64,000 nucleotides of DNA from Sporichthya polymorpha DSM 43042 (GCF_000384115.1 NZ_KB913029.1:1522907-1586906), one strand, 5' to 3'. Shown: positions 15,825 through 26,416, counted from the first letter of the stretch. Numbers and translations are program-made. The notes: generated by a model from the sequence alone, not told the origin.

Positions 15825-17054
15825 ATGACAACGTCCAGGACGGGTGGTCAGGGCACTCGCGTGCCCACGGACACCGCCTTGATCAGGGCTGCGCGACGTG
15901 GCGACATCGACGCCTTCGACTCGCTCACGGACCGTCACCGAGAGGCTGCGCTCCGCCTGGTCCGCCGAACCTCGCACGGCTCGGCCGACCACCTCGTCGA
16001 CGCCGCCATCACGGCGACCCGCGCCGACCTGCTCACCGGCTCCGGCCCGGCCACCGCGTTCCGCACGCACCTGCTCGACGCCGTGCGCCGCGAGCAGGGT
16101 GGGATGCGCCGCGGCCGCCGCAAGGGCGTCGAGGTCGAGTCCGGGCCGTTCCCGGCCGCCTGCGTGGCGACGACCGCGAAGGCCTTCGCCGGTCTGTCCG
16201 AGGACGCCCAGGCCGCGCTCTGGCACACCGAGGTCGAGGGCGAGCCGCTGCTGGAGACCGGCAAGCTGCTCGGCCTGGAGGCCACCGGCGTCGCCGAGCT
16301 GAGCTTCGCCGCCCGTGACACGCTCCGCGCCGCCCAGCTGCTCGAGCACCGGGCCGCGATCAGCAGCCCCGACTGCCGCTGGACGACCAACCGGCTCGGC
16401 GGCTACGCGCGCAACACCCTCTCCGCCGAGGATCACACCAAGGTCTCCGAGCACCTGGACGGCTGCGACCTGTGCGCCGGCGTCGCTCCCGCCGTTCTCG
16501 CGGTCGAGTCCGACCTCGCGCTGCTCGTCGCCACCGTCGTGCTCGGGTCGTCCGCCGAGGCCTACCTGGACCGCGAGGGCGCCGGACACACCCGCGTCGG
16601 CGGTTTCGCCGGGCTGATGCGCGACGCGGCGCGCCCCGTCGCCGTCGCGATCTCCGCGATCGCCCTGATCACCGCCGGCCTGCTCGGCACTCTCGCCTTC
16701 GCCGACGAGGAGCCGACCAAGCGCGAGGCCGCGACCCCGTCGACGTTCACCGCGATCCCGGTCGCGCCGACGAACCCGATCTCCGACGACGGCCCCTCCT
16801 CGGGGGAGGGTTCCTCCGGCCGGGAGAAGGTCCGCACCACGCCGCGGCCGACCCCCGCTCCGGTGGTCCGGACCCCGGTCCGCACCGAGCGGGTCAGCAC
16901 CGTCGAGGTCTCGGACGTGAGGTCCGACCCCGTCGCGCCGGTCGTCGAGGAGGAGCCCGAGGACGACGGCCTCTCGCTCAACCTCGGCCTCACGAAGCTG
17001 AACATCAACCCCGGCGCGGGCCTGCTCGGCCTGCCGGGGATCTCCCTGGGCTGA
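15825..17054 (+). CDS. Membrane protein fusing sigma-factor-like and zinc anti-sigma-like segments
   Basis: 409 residues. Residues 15-90 resemble ECF sigma region 2 (DTALIRAARRGDIDAFDSLTDRHREAALRLVRR). Residues 118-175 occupy the place of region 4 (FAGLSEDAQAALWHTEVEG...), but degenerate. Residues 184-217 hold a zf-HC2 anti-sigma pattern: Cys184, then His210-x3-Cys214-x2-Cys217. A transmembrane helix follows at about 272-292 (VAVAISAIALITAGLLGTLAF), then an extracytoplasmic Pro/Glu/Thr-rich tail ending in LGLTKLNINPGAGLLGLPGISLG. The expected reading is a sigma-like cytoplasmic head held at the membrane by its own anti-sigma module. ATG 15825 follows GGTGGGGGT; an in-frame GTG at 15807 is less likely. 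Whether the head binds RNA polymerase is unknown. Confidence 0.83.
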   Translation: MTTSRTGGQGTRVPTDTALIRAARRGDIDAFDSLTDRHREAALRLVRRTSHGSADHLVDAAITATRADLLTGSGPATAFRTHLLDAVRREQGGMRRGRRKGVEVESGPFPAACVATTAKAFAGLSEDAQAALWHTEVEGEPLLETGKLLGLEATGVAELSFAARDTLRAAQLLEHRAAISSPDCRWTTNRLGGYARNTLSAEDHTKVSEHLDGCDLCAGVAPAVLAVESDLALLVATVVLGSSAEAYLDREGAGHTRVGGFAGLMRDAARPVAVAISAIALITAGLLGTLAFADEEPTKREAATPSTFTAIPVAPTNPISDDGPSSGEGSSGREKVRTTPRPTPAPVVRTPVRTERVSTVEVSDVRSDPVAPVVEEEPEDDGLSLNLGLTKLNINPGAGLLGLPGISLG

Positions 17055-17060
17055 CCCCCG

Positions 17061-18368
<1,308 letters not shown>

Positions 18369-18405
18369 CGGGCCATCCTCCCGTACGGCCCCCCGGACCC
18401 CGAAA

Positions 18406-19674
18406 TCAGCCGGGGACGGTGATCTCGCCGCGTTCGGCGGCGAGGGCGATGTCGGTGCGGTGGTGGGAGCCGTCGAGAGTGAGGGCGGCGACGCCGGCGT
18501 AGGCGCGGGAGCGGGCCTGCGCGAGGTCGGACCCGGTCGCGGTGACGCACAGGACGCGGCCGCCGGCGCTGACGACCTCCCCGGCGTCGTTGCGGGCGGT
18601 ACCGGCGTGGATGACGTGCACACCCGCCAGCGCGTTCGCCGCGTCGAGACCCGAGAGCGGGTCGCCGGTGCGCGGGGTGCCCGGGTAGTTGTGGGAGGCC
18701 ACGACGACGGTCACCGCGGAGCCGGTGTGCCAGTTCAGCGGCTCGGCCTTGTCGAGCTCGCCGGTCGCGGCGGCGAGCAGCAGCGCGCCGAGCGGGTTGC
18801 GCAGCAGCGCGAGGACGACCTGCGTCTCCGGGTCACCGAAGCGCGCGTTGAACTCGACGACGCGCAGCCCGCGCGAGGTCAGCGCGAGACCCGCGTAGAG
18901 CAGTCCCGCGAACGGCGTCCCCCGACGGCGCATCTCGTCGACGGTCGGCTGCAGGACGCGCGCCGTCACCTGCTCGACGAGGTCGGCCGGGGCCCACGGC
19001 AGCGGCGAGTACGCGCCCATACCGCCGGTGTTGGGCCCGGAGTCGCCGTCGCCGACGCGCTTGAAGTCCTGCGCCGGCTGCAGCGGCACGACGGTCTGAC
19101 CATCCGTCAGAGCGAAGAGGGAAACCTCCGGGCCGTCGAGGTACTCCTCGACGACGACCCGCCCCGCGCACGCCTTCGCGTGCGCCAGTGCCGCCTCGCG
19201 GTCGGAGGTGACGACGACACCCTTGCCGGCGGCGAGGCCGTCGTCCTTCACGACGTAGGGCGCACCGAACGCGTCGAGCGCGGCCGCCACCTCGTCGAGG
19301 TCGTCACAGACCCGCGCCATCGCGGTCGGCACCCCGGCCGCGGCCATGACGTCCTTGGCGAAGGCCTTCGACCCTTCGAGCACCGCCGCCGCGGCGGACG
19401 GCCCGAAGCAGGCGATCCCCCGCGCGCGCACCGCGTCCGCGACCCCGGCGACCAGCGGACCCTCCGGCCCGACGACGACGAGGTCGGCGTCGAGGGAGTC
19501 GGCGAGGTCAGCGACCGCGGCAGGGTCGGTCGCCGCCACCGGGTGGAGCGTCGCGAGATCCGCGATGCCCGCGTTCCCGGGTGCGCAGTGCACCGCGGTG
19601 ACCGACGGGTCGTTCGACAGGGCCAGACAGAGCGCGTGCTCGCGGCCACCGCCGCCGATCACCAGAACCTTCAC
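18406..19674 (-). CDS. purD: Phosphoribosylamine--glycine ligase
   Basis: ATP-grasp enzyme making GAR from phosphoribosylamine and glycine. 422 residues. Seen: KVLVIGGGGREHALCLALS, VVGPEGPLVAGVAD, YVVKDDGLAAGKGVVV, VVVEEYLDGPEVSLFAL, GGMGAYSPLPW and VVEFNARFGDPETQVVL. GTG start; TAGGCT ends 8 nt upstream with no ribosome binding site. 23 bp after purA, so purA-purD-purB form one cluster. Confidence 0.96.
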   Translation of the reverse strand: MKVLVIGGGGREHALCLALSNDPSVTAVHCAPGNAGIADLATLHPVAATDPAAVADLADSLDADLVVVGPEGPLVAGVADAVRARGIACFGPSAAAAVLEGSKAFAKDVMAAAGVPTAMARVCDDLDEVAAALDAFGAPYVVKDDGLAAGKGVVVTSDREAALAHAKACAGRVVVEEYLDGPEVSLFALTDGQTVVPLQPAQDFKRVGDGDSGPNTGGMGAYSPLPWAPADLVEQVTARVLQPTVDEMRRRGTPFAGLLYAGLALTSRGLRVVEFNARFGDPETQVVLALLRNPLGALLLAAATGELDKAEPLNWHTGSAVTVVVASHNYPGTPRTGDPLSGLDAANALAGVHVIHAGTARNDAGEVVSAGGRVLCVTATGSDLAQARSRAYAGVAALTLDGSHHRTDIALAAERGEITVPG

Positions 19675-19697
19675 GGTCGGCGAGCCTAACCCGCGCG

Positions 19698-20996
19698 CTA
19701 CTTCACCAACGAACGGATCTCGATCGTCTGGTCACGGCCGGGCCCGACGCCGATCGCCGAGATCGGGGCGCCGGACATCTCCTCGAGCGCGGCGACGTAC
19801 GCCTGGGCGTTCTTCGGCAGGTCGGACAGCGACCGGGCGCCGGTGATGTCCTCGGTCCAGCCGGGGAACTCCTCGTAGACCGGCTTCGCGTGGAAGAAGT
19901 CGGTCTGGCTCATCGGCATCTCGTCGTGGCGGACACCGTCCACGTCGTAGGCGACGCAGACCGGGATCCGCTCGAGCCCGGTGAGGACGTCGAGCTTGGT
20001 GAGGAAGAAGTCGGTCAGGCCGTTGACCCGGGTCGCGTACCGGGCGATGACGGCGTCGAACCAGCCGCAGCGCCGGGCGCGACCGGTCGTGACCCCGACC
20101 TCCCCGCCGACGCGGCGGAGGAATTCCCCGCTCTCGTCGAACAGTTCGGTCGGGAACGGCCCGGAACCGACGCGGGTCGTGTACGCCTTGAGGATCCCGC
20201 AGACGCGGTCGATCCGCGTCGGGCCGATGCCCGAACCCGTGCACGCCCCACCCGCGGTCGGGTTCGACGACGTGACGAACGGATACGTCCCGTGGTCGAC
20301 GTCGAGCAGCGTGCCCTGCGAGCCCTCGAGGCAGATCAGCTTGCCCTCGTCGAGCGCGTGGTTCAGCACCAGCGAGGTGTCCGCGATGTACGGGCGCAGC
20401 GCGTCCGCGAACGGCAGGAACTCCTCGATCACCTCGTCGACCGTGATCGCCCGCCGGTTGTAGATCTTGACCAGCAGGTGGTTCTTGTCGACGAGCGCGG
20501 CCTCGACCTTCTGCCGCAGGATCTTCTCGTCGAACAGGTCCTGCACGCGCACGCCGATGCGGTTGACCTTGTCGGCGTAGGTCGGGCCGATGCCGCGGCC
20601 GGTGGTGCCGATCTTGTTCTTGCCGAGGAAGCGCTCGCGCGTCTTGTCGAGCGTCGTGTGGTACGGCGTGATCAGGTGCGCGTTGCCGGAGATCAGCAGC
20701 TTCGAGGTGTCGACGCCGCGCTCCTGCAGGCCCGCGATCTCGTGCAGCAGGACGCCCGGGTCGATGACGACACCGTTGGCGATGACCGGCGTGCAGCCCG
20801 GCGTGAGGATCCCCGACGGCAGCAGGTGCAGCGCGTAGCTCTGGTCACCGATGACGACGGTGTGGCCGGCGTTGTTGCCGCCCTGGTAGCGGACGACGTA
20901 GTCGACGGGGTCGGAGCCGGCCGCGCCCAACAGGTCGGTGGCCTTGCCCTTGCCCTCGTCGCCCCACTGGGCACCGACGAGCACGATGACGGGCAT
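19698..20996 (-). CDS. purA: Adenylosuccinate synthetase
   Basis: GTP-dependent first step from IMP to AMP. 432 residues. P-loop-like [18 protein letters not shown] at the N-terminus, [53 protein letters not shown] and [13 protein letters not shown] start preceded by GGAGAGG. First gene of the purA-purD-purB cluster. Confidence 0.97.
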   Translation of the reverse strand: MPVIVLVGAQWGDEGKGKATDLLGAAGSDPVDYVVRYQGGNNAGHTVVIGDQSYALHLLPSGILTPGCTPVIANGVVIDPGVLLHEIAGLQERGVDTSKLLISGNAHLITPYHTTLDKTRERFLGKNKIGTTGRGIGPTYADKVNRIGVRVQDLFDEKILRQKVEAALVDKNHLLVKIYNRRAITVDEVIEEFLPFADALRPYIADTSLVLNHALDEGKLICLEGSQGTLLDVDHGTYPFVTSSNPTAGGACTGSGIGPTRIDRVCGILKAYTTRVGSGPFPTELFDESGEFLRRVGGEVGVTTGRARRCGWFDAVIARYATRVNGLTDFFLTKLDVLTGLERIPVCVAYDVDGVRHDEMPMSQTDFFHAKPVYEEFPGWTEDITGARSLSDLPKNAQAYVAALEEMSGAPISAIGVGPGRDQTIEIRSLVK

Positions 20997-21052
20997 GCGG
21001 TCGCGCCTCTCCGATGTCGTTTACGTGCAGGGCCCGGGCAGAACAGCGCCCC

Positions 21053-21058
21053 AGGCTA
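21053..21058 (-). promoter_or_regulatory. Candidate -10 box for purA
   Basis: TAGCCT on the minus strand, 57 bp upstream of the purA start, beside the dyad at 21070-21117 that probably ends the upstream transcript. Confidence 0.35.
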
Positions 21059-21069
21059 GTGCGAACCCG

Positions 21070-21117
21070 TTGCGTCCGGCCAAGTGAGGCCTATTGGCCA
21101 CAGTCGGCCGGACGCAA
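21070..21117. repeat. Nested-dyad intergenic repeat, copy 1 (terminator-like)
   Basis: Outer 12-bp arms TTGCGTCCGGCC (21070-21081) and GGCCGGACGCAA (21106-21117) enclose an inner dyad TGAGGCC-TATT-GGCCACA. Nearly the same element occurs at 37849-37892. Here it lies just after the MMPL/DUF3151 stop codon and before the purA promoter, so it may terminate the upstream gene. Confidence 0.75.
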
Positions 21118-21123
21118 AATGAC

Positions 21124-21549
21124 CTAGCTGCGAGGCGCGGCGAGGGCATCCGCGGCGGCCTGGCTGCTCTCGGCCAGGAAGGAGAAGCAGCGCTGCGCCT
21201 CCGCCTCCTCGCCGATCGCGGCCGCGGCCCGGCCCAGGGCGTGCAGCGAGCGCAGGAAGCCCTGGTTGGGCTCGTGCTCCCAGGGCACCGGCCCGTGGCC
21301 GCGCCAGCCGTTGCGGCGCAGCGCGTCGAGGCCCCGGTGGTAGCCGGTGCGCGCGTACGCGTAGGACTCGACGACCGAGCCGCGGGTGTACGCCGCGTCG
21401 GCCAGCGTCGCCCACGCCCGCGAGTAGTCCGGGAAGCGGGCGGCCACCTCGGTGGCGTCGGTCCCGCTGTCCATAAGTTCGCGAGCCTCGGTCAGTTCGG
21501 GCAGCAGCGTGGCGGGGGGTCCCGCGAGCAGGTTCTCGTGCGTCGTCAC
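21124..21549 (-). CDS. DUF3151 domain; possible separate protein from an internal start
   Basis: Residues 807-947 of the MMPL reading frame. From GTG 21549 the product begins TTHENLLAGPPATLLPE, which is how free-standing DUF3151 proteins start, and runs 141 residues through FPDYSRAWATLADAAYTRGSVVESYAYARTGYHRGLDALRRNGWRGHGPVPWEHEPNQGFLRSLHALGRAAAAIGE-type sequence. An ATG three codons earlier is an alternative. No good ribosome binding site is visible. Function unknown; the family often lies near fba or purA, as here. Confidence 0.45.
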   Translation of the reverse strand: MTTHENLLAGPPATLLPELTEARELMDSGTDATEVAARFPDYSRAWATLADAAYTRGSVVESYAYARTGYHRGLDALRRNGWRGHGPVPWEHEPNQGFLRSLHALGRAAAAIGEEAEAQRCFSFLAESSQAAADALAAPRS

Positions 21550-23967
21550 GCGGCCCATTGTGCCGTTGCGGCCGGACGAGGGCGACGGCACGGCCCCGCT
21601 CCCGACGGCCGGCGCGGCCGTCGCGATCCCCGGGACCACCGGCGGCGGGGGCGTAACCGCCTCGGCCGACGCTGCCGACGAGGTTGACGCCTCCGCGGGG
21701 ACGGGGGCCGCCACCGGGGTGTCCGGGATCGTGACCTCGGTCAGCGTGGCCGGGGCGGCGGCCGCCGCGGCGACGCCGACCAGCGCGGGCATTGGGACCT
21801 CGGCGAGGACGCCGTCGGGGTCGTCCTCCGGGGAGCGCCGGGCGGTCGGGACGTAGTCGGCCTTGCCCATCTTGTTCGGCCACCAGATGTGCCGGTCGAA
21901 GTCGAGGGCGAGCGCGGTGACCAGGACCGAGCGCACGATGAAGGTGTCGATGATGACGCCGACCGCGACCACGAACCCGATCTCGACCATGAACACCATC
22001 GGGATCGCGCACATCACCGCGAAGGTGCCGGCGAGGACCAGGCCCGCCGAGGTGATGACGCCGCCGGTGGCGGTGAGGCCGATGATCGCGCCCCGACGGG
22101 TGCCGTGCTGCCGCGCTTCCTCCTGGACGCGCGTCATCAGGAAGATGTTGTAGTCGATGCCGAGCGCGACGAGGAACACGAACGCCATCAGCGGCAGACC
22201 CGCGTCGGCGCCCGCGTAGTTCAGCGGCCCGGTGAAGACGAGTGAGCTCAGGCCGAACGCCGCCGCGAACGACAGGACGACCGTCGCCAGCAGCAGGAGC
22301 GGCGCGACGAGCGAGCGCAGCAACCCGATCAGGATCAGGAAGACCACGACGAGGGTGATCGGGATGACCACCTTGTTGTCGCGGCTCGACGCGTCCTGGG
22401 TGTCGAGCGAGACCGCGGTGCTGCCGCCGACGTGGGCGTTGCCCTCGTCGACCTCGTGGACCGCGTCGCGGACGCGTTCGATGGTGCGCTTCGCGGCCTT
22501 GCTGTCCGGCGGGTCCTCGAGCGTCGCCTCGATGTAGGCGAGGCCGTTCTGGACCGGGGCCTGGACGACCGAGCCCTCGACGATGCCCGGCACGCCCCCG
22601 AGGACGTCGGCCATCTCCTGGCTCTTGCCCCCGTTGCCCATGACGATGACGGGGTCACCGCTGCCGGCCGGGAAGTGCGCCTGCAGCGCGCGGGCGCCGA
22701 CCACCGAGTCCTGGGTGTTGGTGAAGCTGTCCTCGAACGCCAGGCCGCTGGCCGACAGCTGCGTGACGCCGAGCGCGAGCGCGCCCAGCGCGAGCGAGGT
22801 GCCGATCCAGATCGGGCGGGGCCTGGACGCGACGACGTTCGCGACCTTCGCCCAGATGCCGCGCTCGGACGGGTCCTCGGTGCCGAAGTTCGGGTGGGTC
22901 GGCCAGAACATCCACCGGCCGCCGAGGACGAGCAGTGCCGGGAGCAGCGTCATCATCACGCAGAGGCCGACGCCGATGCTGATCGCCAGCACGGGGCCCA
23001 TGCTCGACGTGGAGTTCATGTCCGCGAAGGCCAGGCAGAGCATGCCGAGGATGACCGTGACGCCGCTGGCGAAAACCGCCGGGCCCGCGCGGTGCAGCGC
23101 GAACGCCATCGCCTCGTGCCGGTCGGAGTGGCGCCGCAGTTCCTCGCGGTAGCGGGCGACGAGCAGCAGGGCGTAGTCGGTCCCCGCGCCGAAGACCAGG
23201 ATGGCCGCGATGATCTGCGCCTGCGCCGTCACGGTGATCGCACCACCGTCGGCAAGCAGGTAGATGATGCCGAGCGCGACCGAGAGCGCGGCCAGCGCGG
23301 ACAGCACCGGGAGCAGCCACAGGATCGGGCTCCGGTACGTGATCAGCAGGATGAGAATGACGACGCACAGCGCCGCGAGCAGCACCGCGCCTTCCGTGCC
23401 TTCGAACGCGGCGGCGAAGTCACCGTTGAAGCCCGCGGGGCCGGTGACGTAGACGAGCAGACCGTCACCGGGCTGGTCGAAGGACTTGATCTCGTCGACG
23501 AAGTCGGGGAGCTTCTCCCACCCGTTGCCGGTGTCGCCCATGTCGAACGGCACGAGCATCTGCAGCGCCTGACCGTCGGGCGACTCGAACGGGCCCGTGA
23601 CCTCGGCCTCGACGCCCTCGAGCTCGGCGAAGGACGCGACGTCGTTGCGCGCGCGCTCGCGGTCGGCGTCGGTGAGGCCCTCGCGGCGTTCGTAGACGAC
23701 GACCGCCATGGCCTCGTTCGGGTTGTTGAAGCCCTCCATGGCCTTGTAGACCTGCGTGGACTCCGCGCTGCCCGGCAGCCAGTTGACCGCGTCGTTCTCC
23801 TGGACGTCGCCGAGCTTGCCGGCGAGCGGCCCCATGCAGGCCGCGAAGATCACCCAGAACAGGATGACGACGTACTTGGCCTTCGGCCCGCACGGAAGAC
23901 GCGCGAGCTTGCCCGCGCCACTGGCCGAGCTGGTGGCAAGGCTCGTCCCCGCCGTGTCGCCGTCCAT
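21124..23967 (-). CDS. MMPL/RND family membrane exporter with in-frame C-terminal DUF3151 domain
   Basis: 947 residues. The first 750 or so form an MMPL-type RND transporter: a TM helix near residue 35, a large extracytoplasmic loop, then the block VLLAALCVVILILLITYRSPILWLLPVL with GAGTDYALLLVARYREEL. This is repeated in the second half as a TM block with ALGIDYNIFLMTRVQEEA and FMVEIGFVVAVGVIIDTFIVRSVLVTAL. Such proteins use the proton gradient to move lipids or hydrophobic compounds. A low-complexity Ala/Pro linker (about 745-800) then runs without a stop into a full DUF3151 domain. GGAGGACT precedes ATG 23967. DUF3151 is usually a separate gene, so this is either a true fusion or two proteins from one frame. 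Confidence 0.88.
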   Translation of the reverse strand: MDGDTAGTSLATSSASGAGKLARLPCGPKAKYVVILFWVIFAACMGPLAGKLGDVQENDAVNWLPGSAESTQVYKAMEGFNNPNEAMAVVVYERREGLTDADRERARNDVASFAELEGVEAEVTGPFESPDGQALQMLVPFDMGDTGNGWEKLPDFVDEIKSFDQPGDGLLVYVTGPAGFNGDFAAAFEGTEGAVLLAALCVVILILLITYRSPILWLLPVLSALAALSVALGIIYLLADGGAITVTAQAQIIAAILVFGAGTDYALLLVARYREELRRHSDRHEAMAFALHRAGPAVFASGVTVILGMLCLAFADMNSTSSMGPVLAISIGVGLCVMMTLLPALLVLGGRWMFWPTHPNFGTEDPSERGIWAKVANVVASRPRPIWIGTSLALGALALGVTQLSASGLAFEDSFTNTQDSVVGARALQAHFPAGSGDPVIVMGNGGKSQEMADVLGGVPGIVEGSVVQAPVQNGLAYIEATLEDPPDSKAAKRTIERVRDAVHEVDEGNAHVGGSTAVSLDTQDASSRDNKVVIPITLVVVFLILIGLLRSLVAPLLLLATVVLSFAAAFGLSSLVFTGPLNYAGADAGLPLMAFVFLVALGIDYNIFLMTRVQEEARQHGTRRGAIIGLTATGGVITSAGLVLAGTFAVMCAIPMVFMVEIGFVVAVGVIIDTFIVRSVLVTALALDFDRHIWWPNKMGKADYVPTARRSPEDDPDGVLAEVPMPALVGVAAAAAAPATLTEVTIPDTPVAAPVPAEASTSSAASAEAVTPPPPVVPGIATAAPAVGSGAVPSPSSGRNGTMGRVTTHENLLAGPPATLLPELTEARELMDSGTDATEVAARFPDYSRAWATLADAAYTRGSVVESYAYARTGYHRGLDALRRNGWRGHGPVPWEHEPNQGFLRSLHALGRAAAAIGEEAEAQRCFSFLAESSQAAADALAAPRS

Positions 23968-24196
23968 CCGGAGTCCTCCGCGCGTCTGCCCGAGGTGTCC
24001 CTGGTGTCACACTCGCTGCACCGTGCATCGTTCCAGCCCGCGCGATCGCGTCACCAGTGCTGTGAGCTTGATTCACGATTTCCTGAACGGGGCTTCAACG
24101 TCGGATTGTAGAACTGCGTTCCACCGGTCCAGAAGTTGACCAAGCCCGGGCACGACGGTCAGGACTGACGGTTTGCTCCGGCCAAACCGCAGACGG

Positions 24197-25396
24197 TCAG
24201 CTGCGCGTCTCGATGCCGCCACGCCACGTGGTCGAGTCGACGTCGATCCCCCGGTCCTCGCCGGCGCCGCCGTCGAGCCGGTCGCGCCCGCGGCCGCCGA
24301 TCAGCAGGTCGTTGCCGCCGCCGCCGCGCAGGACGTCCGCGCCCGCGTCGCCGCAGAGGATGTCGTGGCCGCCCCCGCCGGAGATGCGGTCGTCACCGAG
24401 CCGTCCCCGGATCAGGTCGTTCGCGTTGGAGCCGGCGAGGACGTCGTCCCCGTCGGTGCCCTCCTGGAGCACCCAGCCGTCCGGCACCGGGCCGTCGGGC
24501 GCGCAGACGCGCGTGATGTCGACGCCCAGCAGGAGCTGGGTGAAGCGCAGGTGGATGATCCCGTCCGCCTGGGCGGGCGCGATGCCGAAGGTCGTGCCGG
24601 GCAGGCCGAAGCCGCTGCCGCCCCCGGCGCCGCCGGCCCGGGTCGTCAGGCCGGACGTGAGCGCGCGGGCCGCACCGCCACCACCGAAGTAGCCGGCGCC
24701 GCCGCCGGCGCCCGCACCCGTGCCGCCGATGCCCCGGGCTCCCGCCTTCGCGTCGGCGGCCCCCGCGCCGCCCGCGGTCTCGGTCGCGCCGGCCCCCGCT
24801 CCGGCGGAGCTGCCACCGAGCCCGGCCGCACCGATCGAGCCACCGCCGTGGCCCCCGTTGCTGCGCCGGTCGGGTGCCGCGCCGCCCCCGCCACCGCCGC
24901 CGGCCGCGATCAGCGGGTCGGTGGAAAGCGGGTCGGGACTGACGCTGCCCTCGCGCACGTGAATCTCGGTGCGGCCCCCGCCGCCACCGGCCCCCGTGGT
25001 ACCGGCGGCGCCGCCACCGTTGATTCCGCCGTGCGCGGGCCGACCCCCGATTGCCGTGGCGTTGCCGCCACGACCGCCGACCCGCAGATCCCAGACCTCG
25101 CCCGGCTCGACGAGCAGCACCGCGTGCGCGGTGCCGCCCCGTCCGCCGAAGCTCGTGTCCGGCGGCCCGTCGCCGCCCGCTGCGCCCTGCACGTAGGCGT
25201 CGATGGAGCTGACGCCCTCCGGCACGACGAAGCGCACCGGCTTCTCGGTCGGCTTGGCGAACACGCAGAGAACGTCGAGCCCGCTGGAGGTGCACTCCCG
25301 CGGCAACTCGCGGGCCGAGGCGGGCGCGCCCGGAAGCGCGGCCACGCCGGCAGCCATCATCAGAACGACCAGCGGCGCACTGAACTGACGCTTCAT
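24197..25396 (-). CDS. Secreted glycine-rich protein with RTX-type calcium-binding repeats
   Basis: 399 residues. Signal peptide (FSAPLVVLMMAAGVAALPGAPASA), then a domain with VRFVVPEGVSSIDAYVQGAAGGDG. A Gly/Ala-rich core of about 170 residues (GGGGG, GGAGG and similar) follows, then hemolysin-type nonapeptide repeats at the C-terminus (GTDGDDVLAGSNANDLIRG, LGDDRISGGGGHDILCG, GADVLRGGGGNDLLIGG, GRDRLDGGAGED). These repeats bind calcium as a parallel beta-roll in extracellular proteins. No catalytic domain is visible. Actinobacteria usually export such proteins by Sec, consistent with the signal peptide. Role unknown, possibly surface or matrix. Confidence 0.85.
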   Translation of the reverse strand: MKRQFSAPLVVLMMAAGVAALPGAPASARELPRECTSSGLDVLCVFAKPTEKPVRFVVPEGVSSIDAYVQGAAGGDGPPDTSFGGRGGTAHAVLLVEPGEVWDLRVGGRGGNATAIGGRPAHGGINGGGAAGTTGAGGGGGRTEIHVREGSVSPDPLSTDPLIAAGGGGGGGAAPDRRSNGGHGGGSIGAAGLGGSSAGAGAGATETAGGAGAADAKAGARGIGGTGAGAGGGAGYFGGGGAARALTSGLTTRAGGAGGGSGFGLPGTTFGIAPAQADGIIHLRFTQLLLGVDITRVCAPDGPVPDGWVLQEGTDGDDVLAGSNANDLIRGRLGDDRISGGGGHDILCGDAGADVLRGGGGNDLLIGGRGRDRLDGGAGEDRGIDVDSTTWRGGIETRS

Positions 25397-25481
25397 CACC
25401 GAAACCTGCCCCCCGAACCGCCCCTCAGGCTCGACGGTAGGGGGTGATCAGTGCGACGCTGCGCACACTGCGCTGTTCGAG

Positions 25482-26378
25482 CTAATCGACCGAAGCCTCG
25501 TAGATCGCGTCGATCGCGGTGGCGAGGGTGGCGTTGAACTCCTCGTCGGTCTGGCTGTCGGAGACGCCCTCGACCAGCGCGCGGGAGAAGCTCGCGATGA
25601 CGCCCGGGTTCTGCTTGAGCAGCGCGCAGGCCTCGTCGCGCGAGTAGCCGCCGGAGAGGGCGACGACGCGCTGGACGTGCGGCTCCGCGACGAGCGGGGC
25701 GTAGTAGTTCGCCTCCGTCGGGATCGTCAGCTTGAGCATGATCGGGGTGTCGGCGGAGAGCTGCTCGGCCTGCTTCTGGATGTGTTCGCGGAGCAGGACC
25801 TCGGCCTCCTGCTTGGTCGGGCTCTTGATCGAGACCTCGGGCTCGAGGATCGGCACGAGGCCGGCGGCGGCGATCTGGGCGCCGATCTCGAACTGCTGCT
25901 CGACGATCGCCGCGATGCCGTCGGGGTTCGCCTCGTGGATGACCGAGCGCATCTTCGTGCCGTAGACGCCCTTGGCGACGGCGCGGGCGAGCAGGTCGTC
26001 GAGACCCGGCATCGGCTTCATCAGCTGGACGCCGTTGGCGGTCTCCTCGAGGCCCTTGTCGACCTTGAGGAAGGGCACCACGCCGCGGGAGTTCCAGAGG
26101 TACTCGGCGGTGTCCCGGCCGTCGATCTGCCGGTCCATCGTCATCTCGAACAGGATCGCGCCCAGCACCTTCTCGCCGGTGAACGCGGGGGACTGAATGA
26201 TGCGCGTGCGCATCGCGTGCATGAGGTCGAACATCTCGGCGTCGTTCGAATACCGCGACTCCTCGATGCCGTAGTCGCGCAGCGCCTTCGGCGTGCTTCC
26301 ACCGCTCTGGTCCAGGGCGGCGATGAAGCCCTTGCCGTTGACGACCTTCTCCTGCATGGCCTCACGCTGGCTGCTCAT
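25482..26378 (-). CDS. fda: Class I fructose-bisphosphate aldolase
   Basis: Schiff-base aldolase for glycolysis/gluconeogenesis, 298 residues, of the bacterial class I type. Seen: GKGFIAALDQSGGSTPKALRDYGI near residue 15, ILFEMTMDRQIDGRDTAEYLW, VVPFLKVDKGL, LVPILEPEVSI, and the lysine in PIMLKLTIPTEANYY expected to form the Schiff base. GGGAGAG precedes the ATG. A -10-like TAGCCT lies 31 bp upstream. Confidence 0.94.
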   Translation of the reverse strand: MSSQREAMQEKVVNGKGFIAALDQSGGSTPKALRDYGIEESRYSNDAEMFDLMHAMRTRIIQSPAFTGEKVLGAILFEMTMDRQIDGRDTAEYLWNSRGVVPFLKVDKGLEETANGVQLMKPMPGLDDLLARAVAKGVYGTKMRSVIHEANPDGIAAIVEQQFEIGAQIAAAGLVPILEPEVSIKSPTKQEAEVLLREHIQKQAEQLSADTPIMLKLTIPTEANYYAPLVAEPHVQRVVALSGGYSRDEACALLKQNPGVIASFSRALVEGVSDSQTDEEFNATLATAIDAIYEASVD

Positions 26379-26409
26379 GTCTCTCCCGGTGCTTCTCGGC
26401 GGTAGGGGC

Positions 26410-26415
26410 AGGCTA
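26410..26415 (-). promoter_or_regulatory. Candidate -10 box for the aldolase gene
   Basis: TAGCCT on the minus strand, immediately downstream of the oxidoreductase stop codon. It gives a leader of about 25 nt before the aldolase ATG. Confidence 0.35.
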
Positions 26416-26416
26416 T

